The notes: generated by a model from the letters alone, not told the origin. 64,000 bases of DNA from Paenibacillus sp. BIHB 4019 (GCF_002741035.1 NZ_CP016808.1:1426001-1490000), one strand, 5' to 3'; numbered from the stretch's first letter, positions 45,302 through 55,136 are shown. Made by a program: numbers and translations.

Positions 45302-45754
45302 TTATCCAGCTACGGTTACAAGGCCAGCTACTTGCTTGCCTAGGTTTTTGCATTGTTCTTTCTCATCATCGGAAGGGTTGTATTCCACCTTCAAGCTCTC
45401 GGATACAATTTCCGCTCCCAGCTCGCGCAGCTTCGCTTCGATGGTATCGACCGCTCCGCAAAATACGGGATAGGAGGAATCGCCCGATCCGAATACAGCT
45501 GCTTTGCGGCCGCTGAGGTCAAGTCCTTCAAGCTCTTCGTAGAAATCAAGAATTTCGTCTGGAAGCTCGCCGTCTCCCCAAGTATACGCGCCGATAATGA
45601 TGCCATCGTACTCCAGCAAATCAGCTGCATTTGCATCGAAAGCTTCCTTCGATACGACTTCAACGCCCGCTTCCTGTGCTCCAGCAACAATCGCCTCAGC
45701 CATTTCCTCTGTATTTCCCGTCATGCTCGCGTATACCACAATTACCTTTGACAC
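45302..45754 (-). CDS. Flavodoxin
   Basis: 150 residues, short-chain. FMN phosphate loop YASMTGNTEEM near residue 8; IIIGAYTWGDGELPDEILDF and VFGSGDSSYPVFCGAVD form the other FMN loops. Flavodoxin replaces ferredoxin as electron carrier under iron shortage, which fits the Fur box upstream of the group. The start is GTG at 45754 with GGGAGG upstream; the frame open to 45820 is too long for the family. A weak hairpin lies just after its stop. Confidence 0.92.
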   Translation of the reverse strand: MSKVIVVYASMTGNTEEMAEAIVAGAQEAGVEVVSKEAFDANAADLLEYDGIIIGAYTWGDGELPDEILDFYEELEGLDLSGRKAAVFGSGDSSYPVFCGAVDTIEAKLRELGAEIVSESLKVEYNPSDDEKEQCKNLGKQVAGLVTVAG

Positions 45755-45873
45755 CTTTACATTCCTCCCAAGTGTAAATAGCCGTCGCCATTTTGGACAA
45801 TCGGCTGCTTCATTTCCCATCAGCTGGCGGAGAGCAACCTATCCTCCACGCGCCAATGGCTAATTTATATGAA

Positions 45874-46683
45874 CTAGGCATCCAACATTTGAATACCTTG
45901 AAACAACGTTGCCATATACAAATTGTCGCCCTGCAGATCCACATCCGTTACCGGAATACCCAGCTTCACAGACAGCAGCGTCACCTGATTGCGGATATAA
46001 GCGAGCTGGAACAAGCCTTTATCCGTACATACATAAATATCTTTCCCCTTCGCAACAATGGAGAAAATAAACTGCTTGCTAAAGCGGATGCGGTCGAACC
46101 GCCCCTTCTTGTCGCCAATCATCAGCTCGCCGCGATCACTGACGCCAATGAGATGGCCCCGGTATACAGCAAGGCTTGTAACCGCACGGTCCAGCTCAAA
46201 CTCGGACCATTCATCCATAAAACGGTCGTACAGCGCGACTCCGCTTTCATGGCCAACGACGAGATATTGCGGCAGGTTCATGAAATCATATACCCGCTTG
46301 TCGGCGCAGGCTGTCTTTTCCCAGCGGCTTCCCGAATTTGACCACAGCCCGTAATCGGTTGCAGCATAGCCCGTGCCGCCAAGCATCCGGTATTGATAGC
46401 AAGGAATGGAGAGACCATCATTCACCCATTCGCCATTCGTATATTGATAAAGCCCTTCGCTCGTACAGGCATGAAGCACGCTGCTTTGCAGCTGCAGTCG
46501 ATTAACCATTGCCGATTGCGGCATCCCTGCGCCAAGCTTCATCCACTGCTCTTCACTGTTAATCTGATAGACGCCATAACCAACAGATGCCACATACAGC
46601 GCATCCTCGCCCGCCTTCACTGATGAGAACGGGAACAGCTGCCAATTCCACGGCTTGCCCGTTTCGGCTGGCGCATCATTCAT
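45874..46683 (-). CDS. Beta-propeller-like protein, 269 aa
   Basis: Repeating beta-strand units of about 40 residues (LYVASVGYGVYQINSEEQW, LHACTSEGLYQYTNGEW, YAATDYGLWSNSGSRWE, DIYVCTDKGLFQLAYI) resemble the blades of YVTN/two-component-regulator-propeller proteins. No signal peptide or anchor. An AAGGAG six bases before the ATG at 46683 favours that start over the GTG at 46713. It is the first gene after a Fur box and precedes flavodoxin by 120 bp. Probably part of the iron-starvation response; molecular role unknown. Confidence 0.6.
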   Translation of the reverse strand: MNDAPAETGKPWNWQLFPFSSVKAGEDALYVASVGYGVYQINSEEQWMKLGAGMPQSAMVNRLQLQSSVLHACTSEGLYQYTNGEWVNDGLSIPCYQYRMLGGTGYAATDYGLWSNSGSRWEKTACADKRVYDFMNLPQYLVVGHESGVALYDRFMDEWSEFELDRAVTSLAVYRGHLIGVSDRGELMIGDKKGRFDRIRFSKQFIFSIVAKGKDIYVCTDKGLFQLAYIRNQVTLLSVKLGIPVTDVDLQGDNLYMATLFQGIQMLDA

Positions 46684-46779
46684 TTGATGCTCCTTGCGAT
46701 TAAACTCTGCCACGATTAAACCAGCTCCATCAATATATACTATCGTATATTATTTTTCATCATTGTTAGGTAGACAAAC

Positions 46780-46794
46780 TGATAATGATTATCA
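46780..46794. promoter_or_regulatory. Fur box upstream of the propeller/flavodoxin group
   Basis: TGATAATGATTATCA is a perfect match to the Fur core. It lies 97 bp before the start at 46683. Further AT-rich dyads (ATGATAACTATTCTCAT, CAATCATTATC) follow within 60 bp. Confidence 0.85.
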
Positions 46795-46981
46795 CTTTCG
46801 TAGTTTATGATAACTATTCTCATACCTAATGTCAATCATTATCTATCGGAATTGGAAAATATGCCGGGACATCGACAACATTCGACCGTTGTTCATTCTT
46901 TTGCCATACTACGCAGCCCTTCCCCTGCAATTCCATGGTTATGCAATGCTTGCGATAATGCTATAATGAGCAACAACAAGC

Positions 46982-47033
46982 AAGGTGAAAGGTAAAACGG
47001 CTGTCGCCTTCCTTTGGCGGCGCAGCGCGTTCG
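46982..47033 (+). repeat. Dispersed partial copy of the hairpin repeat
   Basis: AAGGTGAAAGGTAAAACGGC, then TGTCGCCTTCCTTTGGCGGC and GCAGCGCGTT match hairpin 1 of the array at 41981. It lies 40 bp before the threonine ammonia-lyase start, so it would be part of that mRNA leader. Confidence 0.75.
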
Positions 47034-47073
47034 GAAGCTTTCGCAAAATGTTAATCCCGGAAGGTGGCTGCAC

Positions 47074-48342
47074 ATGGAATATTTATCATCACATTCGCCT
47101 AGAGTTGGGCTTGAAGATATCGTTCACGCTCAAATGCATTTGAAAGACGTCATTCTCCGCACGCCGTTGCAATATAATCGCGTGCTCTCCGAGCGTTACG
47201 GCTGCAACGTCCTGCTGAAACGCGAGGACCTGCAAATTGTGCGCTCCTTTAAAATTCGCGGAGCCTACCATCTTATGCGCTCGCTGCCGCCAGAGCGGCT
47301 TGCCGCTGGCGTCGTCTGCGCAAGCGCAGGCAATCATGCGCAGGGCGTTGCCTACTCCTGCCATGCGCTCGGCATCCCAGGCAAAATCTATATGCCTAGC
47401 ACAACGCCGCGCCAGAAGGTGAATCAAGTGTCCTTCTTCGGCGGGGATAGTGTTGAAGTTATTTTGACCGGCGACACGTTTGATGATGCTTATGCAGAAG
47501 CTATTAAGGAGAGCGAACGCAGCGGAACGGCTTTTGTCCATCCTTTTGATGATTTGAAAATCGTTGCCGGCAATGGCACCGTTGGACAAGAACTGATGGA
47601 AGCGTCGGATACGGTACCGGATTTTGTGTTTGTAACCGTTGGAGGCGGCGGCCTGGCCGCTGGCGTAGCCTCGTATGTAAAAGCCATTTCGCCGGAAACG
47701 AAAGTTATTGGCGTTGAGCCGGAAGGCGCACAGTCGCTGCGCGAGTCGCTCGATGCCGGGGAAGTCGTTACGCTTGAGCATATCGACAAATTCGTCGATG
47801 GCGCTGCCGTGAAGCGAATCGGCAAGCTGACGTTCGCGATCTGCCGCGAATTGCTCGATGATACCGTGCCTGTTCCCGAAGGCAAAATTTGTACGACCAT
47901 GCTCGATCTCTACAATGAAAATGCAATTGTAGCGGAGCCAGCAGGCGCGCTGCCCATTGCCGCACTTGATATGTTCAGAGATCAAATCGCCGGAAAAACA
48001 GTCGTATGCGTCATTAGCGGAGGAAACAACGATATTGACCGCATGCAGGAAATTAAAGAGCGTTCGCTCATTTATGAGGGATACAAGCATTATTTCATGC
48101 TAAATTTCCCGCAGCGCGCGGGTGCGCTGCGAGAATTTCTCGATGATGTGCTCGGTCCGACCGATGACATCACCCGCTTCGAGTATACGAAAAAGCACAA
48201 TAAGGACAATGGCCCGTCACTCGTCGGCATTGAGCTTAAGCACCGCGAGGACTATGAGCCTTTGATCAGCCGTATGCATATGAAAGGCTACTCCTTCATC
48301 GAGCTGAACAAAGACCCTGTGCTGTTCAATTTATTAATTTGA
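47074..48342 (+). CDS. ilvA: Threonine ammonia-lyase (threonine dehydratase)
   Basis: 422 residues. PLP lysine in VRSFKIRGAYHLM, the phosphate-binding GGGGLAAG loop, and EPAGALPIAAL. A C-terminal ACT-like regulatory segment begins at about residue 325 (YFMLNFPQRAGALREFLDDV), as in the biosynthetic IlvA of Bacillus. It converts threonine to 2-oxobutanoate for isoleucine synthesis. The ATG at 47074 has GGAAGGTGG upstream; the frame from 47014 overlaps the hairpin repeat. No T-box leader is seen. Confidence 0.92.
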   Translation: MEYLSSHSPRVGLEDIVHAQMHLKDVILRTPLQYNRVLSERYGCNVLLKREDLQIVRSFKIRGAYHLMRSLPPERLAAGVVCASAGNHAQGVAYSCHALGIPGKIYMPSTTPRQKVNQVSFFGGDSVEVILTGDTFDDAYAEAIKESERSGTAFVHPFDDLKIVAGNGTVGQELMEASDTVPDFVFVTVGGGGLAAGVASYVKAISPETKVIGVEPEGAQSLRESLDAGEVVTLEHIDKFVDGAAVKRIGKLTFAICRELLDDTVPVPEGKICTTMLDLYNENAIVAEPAGALPIAALDMFRDQIAGKTVVCVISGGNNDIDRMQEIKERSLIYEGYKHYFMLNFPQRAGALREFLDDVLGPTDDITRFEYTKKHNKDNGPSLVGIELKHREDYEPLISRMHMKGYSFIELNKDPVLFNLLI

Positions 48343-48364
48343 TGTACGGCTATTCATTCACCGA

Positions 48365-49342
48365 TTACCAAGCGTAAGCTTTAGGTGCGTCGCCGCCCGG
48401 CCCTGGGAAAATCTCATCGATGCGGGCGAGCGTCGCGCTATCAAGCTCCAGTTCTACCGCACGAAGCGAGCGCTCGAATTGCTCCAGTGTGCGTACCCCA
48501 ATAATCGGAGCTGTAACCGCGGGATTCGCCAGCAGCCATGCGAGCGATACGAGATCCTCAGGCTCACCCAGCTCATCACAAAGCTTCGCATATTCATCCA
48601 GCTGCGCGCGATGCTTGTCCAGACGTTTCGTGTCGCCACTGCGGCGTCCGCCATTATCCCGGCGGTGATTGCCTGCAAGCAGCCCGCCATCCAGTGGACT
48701 CCACGGTATAACGCCAAGACCGAGCGCCTTCGATGCAGGAAGCACTTCCAGCTCCGGCAGACGGCATAGCAAATTATATTTGTGCTGCTCGGATACGAGC
48801 CCCAAAATCCCTCTGGCCTTCGCCTCGCCCTGTGCTACCGCAATATCCCAGCCAGCAAAGTTGCTGGAGCCGACATACCCGATTTTGCCTTGCGAGACTG
48901 CCGTTTCAAAAGCGCTCCACAATTCATTCCAATGAACATTCCGATCCACATGGTGCATCTGATAAAGCTCAATATGATCCGTCTGCAAACGTCTCAGCGA
49001 GCCTTCCAAATGGCGGCGAATTTTATAAGCGGACAAGCCGGCTTCCCGGTTCGGGCCATCATGATTATCACTCATATCGCCATATACTTTGGTTGCCAGC
49101 ACGGTGCGCTCACGGCGCCCGCCGCCTTGGCTAAACCATTTTCCGATAATTTCCTCCGTACGTCCGGCGTTTTCACCCCAGCCATAAATGTTTGCCGTAT
49201 CAATAAAATTAATGCCTGCATCAAGCGCAGCATCCAAAATCCGGAACGCTTCCTTCTCATCTGTATCCACACCAAAATTCATGGTACCAAGGCATAAGCG
49301 GCTAACACGCAAACCCGACTGACCCAAATAAGTGTATTGCAT
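48365..49342 (-). CDS. Aldo/keto reductase
   Basis: 325 residues, AKR fold. Catalytic Asp-Tyr-Lys-His can be placed: DTANIYGWGEN (Asp, Tyr), TVLATKVYGDM (Lys) and QMHHVDRN (His). GYVGSSNFAGWDIAVAQ and GVRTLEQFERSLRAVEL are typical of the YajO/Tas/IolS-like group. It uses NADPH to reduce aldehydes or ketones; substrate unknown. Convergent with ilvA, 22 bp apart. Confidence 0.92.
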   Translation of the reverse strand: MQYTYLGQSGLRVSRLCLGTMNFGVDTDEKEAFRILDAALDAGINFIDTANIYGWGENAGRTEEIIGKWFSQGGGRRERTVLATKVYGDMSDNHDGPNREAGLSAYKIRRHLEGSLRRLQTDHIELYQMHHVDRNVHWNELWSAFETAVSQGKIGYVGSSNFAGWDIAVAQGEAKARGILGLVSEQHKYNLLCRLPELEVLPASKALGLGVIPWSPLDGGLLAGNHRRDNGGRRSGDTKRLDKHRAQLDEYAKLCDELGEPEDLVSLAWLLANPAVTAPIIGVRTLEQFERSLRAVELELDSATLARIDEIFPGPGGDAPKAYAW

Positions 49343-49559
49343 AAAAGAAAGTCACTCCTTCAATTTTATGATTGCCATACCCTTCCTATTATACATGATC
49401 AAAAGTCCGCTACCAACCTGCAAGCGCATGCAAAACCAGCTCATCCCCCAATGAAAGCATTTAGGCCGATTATGGGTAAAATTTTGATACACAGGCGAAA
49501 ATAAGCCCGTTATGAGCGACAACGGCAGTTGAATCCCGTTTAAGAGAGAGGGTGATGGC

Positions 49560-51569
49560 ATGGCTATATTTTCTTCCATAATAGTTTTGCTTGCTTTAAT
49601 CGGGCTGTCCAATATTATCAATCGGCATCTTCCGGTTGTTCCGGTTCCGCTGATCCAAATTGCGCTTGGCATTGCGATTACCCTTATTCCGTCCGGCGTC
49701 CATATGACGCTGGAGCCCGAGCTATTTTTCATATTATTCGTCGCGCCGCTGCTGTACAACGATGGCAAGCATACGCCGCGCAATGAATTATGGAGGCTTC
49801 GCGCTCCGATTTTTCTGCTCGCCGTCGGCCTTGTGTTCGTCACTGTGTTTCTTATCGGCTATGCGATCCACTTTATGATTCCGTCCATTCCGCTGCCGTC
49901 AGCGTTTGGGCTTGCTGCTCTGCTTTCCCCTACCGATGCCGTAGCAGTCAATGCTTTAGCGGGGCGGGTTAATCTGCCCAAGAGCTTGCGGCATTTGCTG
50001 GAGGGAGAAGCGCTGATGAACGACGCCTCCGGGCTCGTCGCCTTTAAATTTGCGATGGCAGCTGCGCTAAACGGCACTTTCTCCTTAACGAAAGCAAGCA
50101 TCAGCTTTGTCGTTATTGCGACGGGCGGCCTTGCGGTTGGCTGCGTGCTGGCCTTCCTGATTACAGGACTTCGCGCTGTTTTGCGCAGGTCAGGTCTGGA
50201 AGATCCAACGCTGCATATGCTTATTCATATGCTCACGCCATTTGCCCTTTATTTGACTGGCGAGCATCTTGGCGTATCCGGCATTTTGGCAGCTGTAGCC
50301 GGGGGCGTCGTCCACGCCGTCGAACGCGATGAATATGATAAGGCGCGGGCCCGGAACGATGAAATGCCTGATCATACATGGCCGGTTATTTTGTACATAT
50401 TGAATGGGCTTGTTTTTGTTATTTTAGGATTGCAAATTCCTGTTGTCTTCAGCACCGTTTTCGATAATCCCGCGATTAACTCGCTTCGAGTGACGGGTTA
50501 TGCGTGCTTGATTTTTGTTATGCTGCTGCTTCTGCGTTTTTTATGGACGTACGCCTTTTCAAGAGGGGGCCGTTTATTCGGCTCTGAGAAGCTGTCGATT
50601 AAAATTTTGGCCATGACTTCGCTTTCTGGCGTACGCGGCGCCATTACGCTTGCCGGCGCCTTTTCTATTCCGCTGCTTCTTATCGATGGAAATCCGTTTC
50701 CCGAGCGGAATGTCATCATTTTTATTGCGACTGCGGTTATATTGTTATCGCTGCTCGTGGCGAGCACCGTGCTTCCGCTTCTGGCAAGCAGCAGCGATAC
50801 GGGCAATGAAGCAAAACGGACGGAGAAAGAGCGCCAAGGGCAGCTCAAAATGATGAATGCGGCCATTCAAGCCATCCACCAGGCGGCGAGCAAGGAAAAC
50901 GAAGCAGAAACATCTGCCGTCCTTGCCGAATATGAGCGCTGGTTCCGCATGCTGGAGCTTCAGAAGCCCCAATTGGCAATGAAACGAGCGGATGAGGGAA
51001 TCATTGATATGCGCATTGAAGCGTTCCGCATCGAACGGGAAGCTGCCCGCCGCATGCTGGCACAAGATGAAATCAGCAAGCCGCAGTTTGAGCTGTTCGA
51101 GCAAAGCCTGGAGCAGCTTGAGCAAATGCTGGCAGGACGCCGAAGCTTTTGGCCGATTATTATGAAGAAGTTATTGAATTCCCTGCTGGAGATGTTATCC
51201 CTCAGAAAAACCAAATCGCATGCCCAGCTGGGGCAATCCGATCGCGAGGCGCTGAGAAGGCTGAAACTGCGAGCCTGTGATGCGGTTATCGGCACTTTCG
51301 ACAAGCAGCTGGACGAGCATCGTTCGGAGGAACGAAGCGAGCTGATCAGCCATTACCATTTTATAAAGGAAAAGCTTCAAAAGCCCAGATCGCCGAAAAA
51401 AGATGGAGGCGACGCCGATGTGCAGCGCGATTTGCATTGGGTTGCGATTCAGGCGGAGCGAGTCGAGGTGCAAAGCTTATATGAGCGCGGCGAAATCAAT
51501 CGGGAAATTGCCAATAAGCTGCGGCAGTTTATCCGCAACCGCGAAGCGTCTATTTTAGAGGAAGGATAG
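49560..51569 (+). CDS. Na+/H+ antiporter (CPA1 family)
   Basis: 669 residues. About 12 membrane helices in the first 420, with ALLSPTDAVAVNALAGRV and GEALMNDASGLVAFKFA, the two signature segments with the transport aspartates of CPA1 exchangers. The last ~240 residues form a long soluble, helical cytoplasmic tail that may regulate activity. TM residues such as SLSGVRGAITLAGAFSIP are conserved. GAGAGGGTG lies before the ATG. It exports Na+ in exchange for protons. Confidence 0.92.
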   Translation: MAIFSSIIVLLALIGLSNIINRHLPVVPVPLIQIALGIAITLIPSGVHMTLEPELFFILFVAPLLYNDGKHTPRNELWRLRAPIFLLAVGLVFVTVFLIGYAIHFMIPSIPLPSAFGLAALLSPTDAVAVNALAGRVNLPKSLRHLLEGEALMNDASGLVAFKFAMAAALNGTFSLTKASISFVVIATGGLAVGCVLAFLITGLRAVLRRSGLEDPTLHMLIHMLTPFALYLTGEHLGVSGILAAVAGGVVHAVERDEYDKARARNDEMPDHTWPVILYILNGLVFVILGLQIPVVFSTVFDNPAINSLRVTGYACLIFVMLLLLRFLWTYAFSRGGRLFGSEKLSIKILAMTSLSGVRGAITLAGAFSIPLLLIDGNPFPERNVIIFIATAVILLSLLVASTVLPLLASSSDTGNEAKRTEKERQGQLKMMNAAIQAIHQAASKENEAETSAVLAEYERWFRMLELQKPQLAMKRADEGIIDMRIEAFRIEREAARRMLAQDEISKPQFELFEQSLEQLEQMLAGRRSFWPIIMKKLLNSLLEMLSLRKTKSHAQLGQSDREALRRLKLRACDAVIGTFDKQLDEHRSEERSELISHYHFIKEKLQKPRSPKKDGGDADVQRDLHWVAIQAERVEVQSLYERGEINREIANKLRQFIRNREASILEEG

Positions 51570-51711
51570 CAAGCTGGCTGATCGGTCAGAAGTCCGGGCT
51601 TGTTCCACATGCGAGAGCTTGGCAGCTGCCACTATTTTCTGGTATTGTTGAAGCCATACGATGTCGCTTTGACGGCTGATATTTTGATCAAGTGAGTGAG
51701 GGTGTTAACGT

Positions 51712-52314
51712 ATGGCGTTGCTGCAAAATTGGATAGAACAAATAAAGCATATGGATTTGGAGCATTTGCAGCGAACGCTGGAAAGCTATCGGGAATTCGG
51801 ACCGCTGCTTGGCATCCTTTTGCCCCTGCTGGAAGCCTTTCTGCCTTTTCTGCCTCTGCTGGCGATTGTGGCGGCGAATGCGAATATTTTCGGCCTATGG
51901 TTCGGCTTTCTCTTTTCGTGGATTGGCGTTTCCGCTGGGGCCATCGGCGTCTTCTGGGTCGTGCGCAAGCTTGGGAAAAATGTCAAAGCCAAGGTCGAGC
52001 GGCGCTTCCCGAAATCCGGCCGCTTCTTCGAATGGATTGAGCATCGCGGCTTTACGCCGCTGTTCTTGCTCGCCTGCTTTCCTTTCTCACCGTCCTCGCT
52101 CATTAACATAGTGTCGGGCCTAAGCGCTGTCCCCTTCCGCACGTTTATCATCGCCACCGTTCTCGGCAAGGCGGTTATGATTTTATGCGTATCGCTGCTC
52201 AGCTTTGATATTGGAAATTTCGCGCATGAGCCTTGGCGCATCGTCGTCGCCTGCATCGTCATTGTGCTGATGTGGTTCGGCGGCAAGCGGCTGGAAAAAC
52301 GATATATCCATTAG
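51712..52314 (+). CDS. VTT-domain (DedA/TVP38-TMEM64-like) membrane protein
   Basis: 200 residues. Re-entrant segment FLPFLPLLAIVAANANIFGL, a second one in RGFTPLFLLACFPFSPSSLI, then three membrane helices, as in SNARE-associated/VTT proteins such as YtxB/YdjX. Family members move or flip lipids such as undecaprenyl phosphate or maintain membrane homeostasis. The start has GAGTGAGGG upstream. It follows the antiporter by 142 bp, perhaps not in the same operon. Confidence 0.85.
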   Translation: MALLQNWIEQIKHMDLEHLQRTLESYREFGPLLGILLPLLEAFLPFLPLLAIVAANANIFGLWFGFLFSWIGVSAGAIGVFWVVRKLGKNVKAKVERRFPKSGRFFEWIEHRGFTPLFLLACFPFSPSSLINIVSGLSAVPFRTFIIATVLGKAVMILCVSLLSFDIGNFAHEPWRIVVACIVIVLMWFGGKRLEKRYIH

Positions 52315-52405
52315 CACTCATATATATTCCCTTTCGTGGCATGCTATAGCAGAATGACCCGCCGTCATGTTGGACGGACTATGCATGCCAGGAAAGGGAG
52401 ATACG

Positions 52406-52717
52406 ATGAACGAACAGCAGTTGGACCAGGAGCAGCAGCATCAACACAATGAGATGGAGCCGATGTCGGGCGAGCCTGTAGAAGTGGCGGGTGTATACCG
52501 CAACGAGTGGAATCGTGAAGAGAAGCTGGAGCGCGGCGAGGTGTTTCCAGCCGATCCCCAGATGGGGACGGCAACTTGGCGGCTGGTGGAGCTGGACTTC
52601 GACAACCATCATGAAGGGCGGACCGATCCGCGGCTCATTCCCAAAGACGATGACAATGATCCCGAAGCCCATATGCAGCATCCAAGACGCCATAAAGGCA
52701 GCAATAAGACCGAATAA
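52406..52717 (+). CDS. Small hydrophilic protein, 103 aa
   Basis: The first part is Gln/His-rich (MNEQQLDQEQQHQHNEMEPM), followed by VAGVYRNEWNREEKLERGEV and FPADPQMGTATWRLVELDFD, which look like a conserved small domain of bacillary hypothetical proteins (YjzC-like), then a His/Asp-rich tail. Soluble; no signal. AAAGGGAG before the ATG at 52406. Function unknown. Confidence 0.6.
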   Translation: MNEQQLDQEQQHQHNEMEPMSGEPVEVAGVYRNEWNREEKLERGEVFPADPQMGTATWRLVELDFDNHHEGRTDPRLIPKDDDNDPEAHMQHPRRHKGSNKTE

Positions 52718-52760
52718 CGTATGGATTGACTTGCAACAGCTCTGTGAAATATAGCCATGC

Positions 52761-52816
52761 AAAAGAAACCGCCTCTTCGTCAAATGATCAATCATTTGAA
52801 AAAGAGACGGTTTTCT
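52761..52816. terminator. Bidirectional terminator between convergent genes
   Basis: AAACCGCCTCTT and AAGAGACGGTTTT pair with one bulge; the loop contains TCAAATGATCAATCATTTGA, itself palindromic. T-runs lie on both sides. Confidence 0.85.
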
Positions 52817-52818
52817 TG

Positions 52819-53904
52819 TTACTCCTGAGCGCTGACCTTAGCCTCTCTGCCGCTCGCGTTCGTTTCCGCTTTCCATTCCTCGGGCGACATGCCGCGCTGC
52901 TGAACCTGATCCACGAGCTTCTCCAGCCTCCGCAGATGGTAGGCATATTCGAATATAGCCGACGCGACGAACACGAGCCGCTTATGCTCGTCCCGCCCCT
53001 CGCGGAAATAATCCGTCAGGTCGGTAATCAGGCGCGCTTCACGTTCCTCCTCCGGCTCGAAGCTCAGGTTCGGCTTCATCTTGCCTTCGATTTTCAGCAA
53101 TATCGATTCGTGGTATTTCGTCAGCTCCTCGATCTGGTTATCGAAGCGCTGCGCCCATTTCCCCGCACCGGCGGCGGCAAAATAATGCTCCTCTACAACC
53201 TCAAGCAGATCAACGCCCTTTTGCAGTGCCTTAATCGTCTGCTTAGAGACAAGCAGCTGTCTGGCATGGCTTTTTTTGGCATGGGCGAGCACCTTGCGCT
53301 CTTCCTCAAACAAGGTGTAGCGATCCTCCAGCTTGCGCACCGACACATGCAGCGTTTCCTTCTCCTGCCGGAACACGCTTTCCTTCATCTCGTTCGAAAC
53401 CGCCGTTCGCAGCAGCAAAGACATTTGCCCGTAAGCGAGATGCACCTGCTCGGTAAATTGCTTGCGCGGGCGTGGAGGAAATACGAGCACATTAATCGTA
53501 AAAGCGGCCCCCATGCCGGTAAGCACCATTAAAAATCGCTGCAGCGCCACATCTAATCCTTGTCCATGCGCTTCCATAATAGCGATAACCATGACGAGGG
53601 TTACTCCGATGGTCGCTTCCATTTTCAACCGGATACAAATAAGGATAACAGCGATACAGACGAGCCCCACCGCAATCGGCGTATGGCCGAATACCTTCAT
53701 CGCAGCAAGCGCAATTCCTGCTCCAAGCAGATTGGTCTGAACCTGATCGAGAATTTGCTGCCAGGATCGGTAGATGGAAGGCTGAATGGTTAAAATAGCA
53801 GCTACTGCCGTAATGAGGCTGGACGGAAAGCCGAAAAACTGGCTCAGAAAAATCGCCAGCGTAACGGACAAGCCGGTCTTTAGCACGCGAGCTCCAATAT
53901 TCAT
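52819..53904 (-). CDS. Aromatic acid exporter-like (FUSC/ArAE, DUF939) membrane protein
   Basis: 361 residues. Four or five N-terminal helices (TGLSVTLAIFLSQFFGFPSS, LITAVAAILTIQPSIYRSW, ATIGVTLVMVIAIMEAHG) followed by a long cytoplasmic coiled-coil-like region, as in YgaE/YqjA-type FUSC proteins. Its start overlaps the stop of the upstream repair gene as ATGA (53901-53904), so translation is coupled. GGAGGAGG lies before the ATG. The exported compound is unknown. Confidence 0.82.
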   Translation of the reverse strand: MNIGARVLKTGLSVTLAIFLSQFFGFPSSLITAVAAILTIQPSIYRSWQQILDQVQTNLLGAGIALAAMKVFGHTPIAVGLVCIAVILICIRLKMEATIGVTLVMVIAIMEAHGQGLDVALQRFLMVLTGMGAAFTINVLVFPPRPRKQFTEQVHLAYGQMSLLLRTAVSNEMKESVFRQEKETLHVSVRKLEDRYTLFEEERKVLAHAKKSHARQLLVSKQTIKALQKGVDLLEVVEEHYFAAAGAGKWAQRFDNQIEELTKYHESILLKIEGKMKPNLSFEPEEEREARLITDLTDYFREGRDEHKRLVFVASAIFEYAYHLRRLEKLVDQVQQRGMSPEEWKAETNASGREAKVSAQE

Positions 53905-55031
53905 TTGCTGTACGCCTCCTCCAGCTGCAGCTCCGTCTCCGCTGCCTGTACGCCGTTCACCCATAACGTAATGCGGTGAAGTCCTGGATAATGCTTGCGC
54001 GTCGTCAAATCGGCGAAGCGGTGCACACGCGACAGCGCGACTTCCGCTCCTCCGCCATACTCGCGGTCAGATAGCAGGAAACGTTTCTGGGAAGGCTTGC
54101 CTGAAGCTTTAATAAAATCAATGCCGTATTCGATCCGCAGCTTGAGTGCGTCTCCATCCCGCAGCTTCATCACGCAGCTAAACCGCGCCTCGTCGCCAAT
54201 ATGGACGACCGCAGGCACTGCCCGAAGCTCGGCATGCACCGTCAATGGCGCACGCTCCCCGCCCTCGTCGCCTTCACCGGCTGCATAGCCGAACAGCTCC
54301 ATCAGCGCCGGGTTCGCCTGCTTCACCAGCGTGCGGCAGCCACGCCTAATAATCCAGTCTGTCAGCGGATTATCGCCTGACCACCGCTGGGCCAGCGCAA
54401 CGACCACATCGGGATGGTCTTTGGCGATGTCATTGAGATTGTTCGCCACGCTTTTGCGGACGTACAGCGAAGAATCGACTTTCAGCTTGTCCAGCAGCGG
54501 CAGGATCGGCTGTGGATTGCGCTTGAACATCGGCAGCGCCTGTGCCCAAGGCAGACGCGGGCGCGTCCCTTCGCTCGCCAGCCTGCGTATATGCTCATCC
54601 TCATCGTCCGCCCATATCAGCATTTGCTGCATCATGCGCTCTGGCTCAGCAAGCAGAAAGGGGCGCACGGCAAACTCCCCCGTCGAATAACGGGTGAACC
54701 GTGCCAGCGCCTGCATCGACCGGTCAAAGTGCTCCTGTGCCATTCCATACACTTCCACAAAATCCGGGAAGAAAATATAAGGCAGGCCGCGGCACTGCGA
54801 GTCGATCTGCATCAGCACATCAAGCGCAGCCTCGTAATCACTTGGAAGGAAATCGCCCAGCGCTTCGGTAATCCGGCGCGAGCGTGCCTTGAGCGCCAGC
54901 TCCTCCCATTCCCCAGCCCGCACGGCCTCCACAAAGCCTGCCAAGTCGAAAGTCGGCAAAGCCGAACGCACCAGCGCTCCGAAATTTTCTATAAATAAGC
55001 CATCGTATAAGGCTTTTAGCGGTTCTGCCAT
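53901..55031 (-). CDS. DNA alkylation repair protein (AlkC/AlkD-like, HEAT repeats)
   Basis: 376 residues. Helical HEAT-type repeats form the first ~250 residues (VRKSVANNLNDIAKDHPDVV, WIIRRGCRTLVKQANPALME), with a beta-rich C-terminal domain. The pattern LASEGTRPRLPWAQALP is a marker of AlkC-type glycosylases, which remove N3-alkylated bases. GGAGG precedes the ATG at 55031. It is first in a two-gene operon with the FUSC protein. Confidence 0.85.
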   Translation of the reverse strand: MAEPLKALYDGLFIENFGALVRSALPTFDLAGFVEAVRAGEWEELALKARSRRITEALGDFLPSDYEAALDVLMQIDSQCRGLPYIFFPDFVEVYGMAQEHFDRSMQALARFTRYSTGEFAVRPFLLAEPERMMQQMLIWADDEDEHIRRLASEGTRPRLPWAQALPMFKRNPQPILPLLDKLKVDSSLYVRKSVANNLNDIAKDHPDVVVALAQRWSGDNPLTDWIIRRGCRTLVKQANPALMELFGYAAGEGDEGGERAPLTVHAELRAVPAVVHIGDEARFSCVMKLRDGDALKLRIEYGIDFIKASGKPSQKRFLLSDREYGGGAEVALSRVHRFADLTTRKHYPGLHRITLWVNGVQAAETELQLEEAYSK

Positions 55032-55136
55032 CGTAAGGTCCTCCAGTATAATCATTCATGCTCCATCTATTATGCCATAACCCGCAACCGGAAGTAATAG
55101 CAACAATTCAAACCGCCTTGCCCTGTCTTTCTATTG

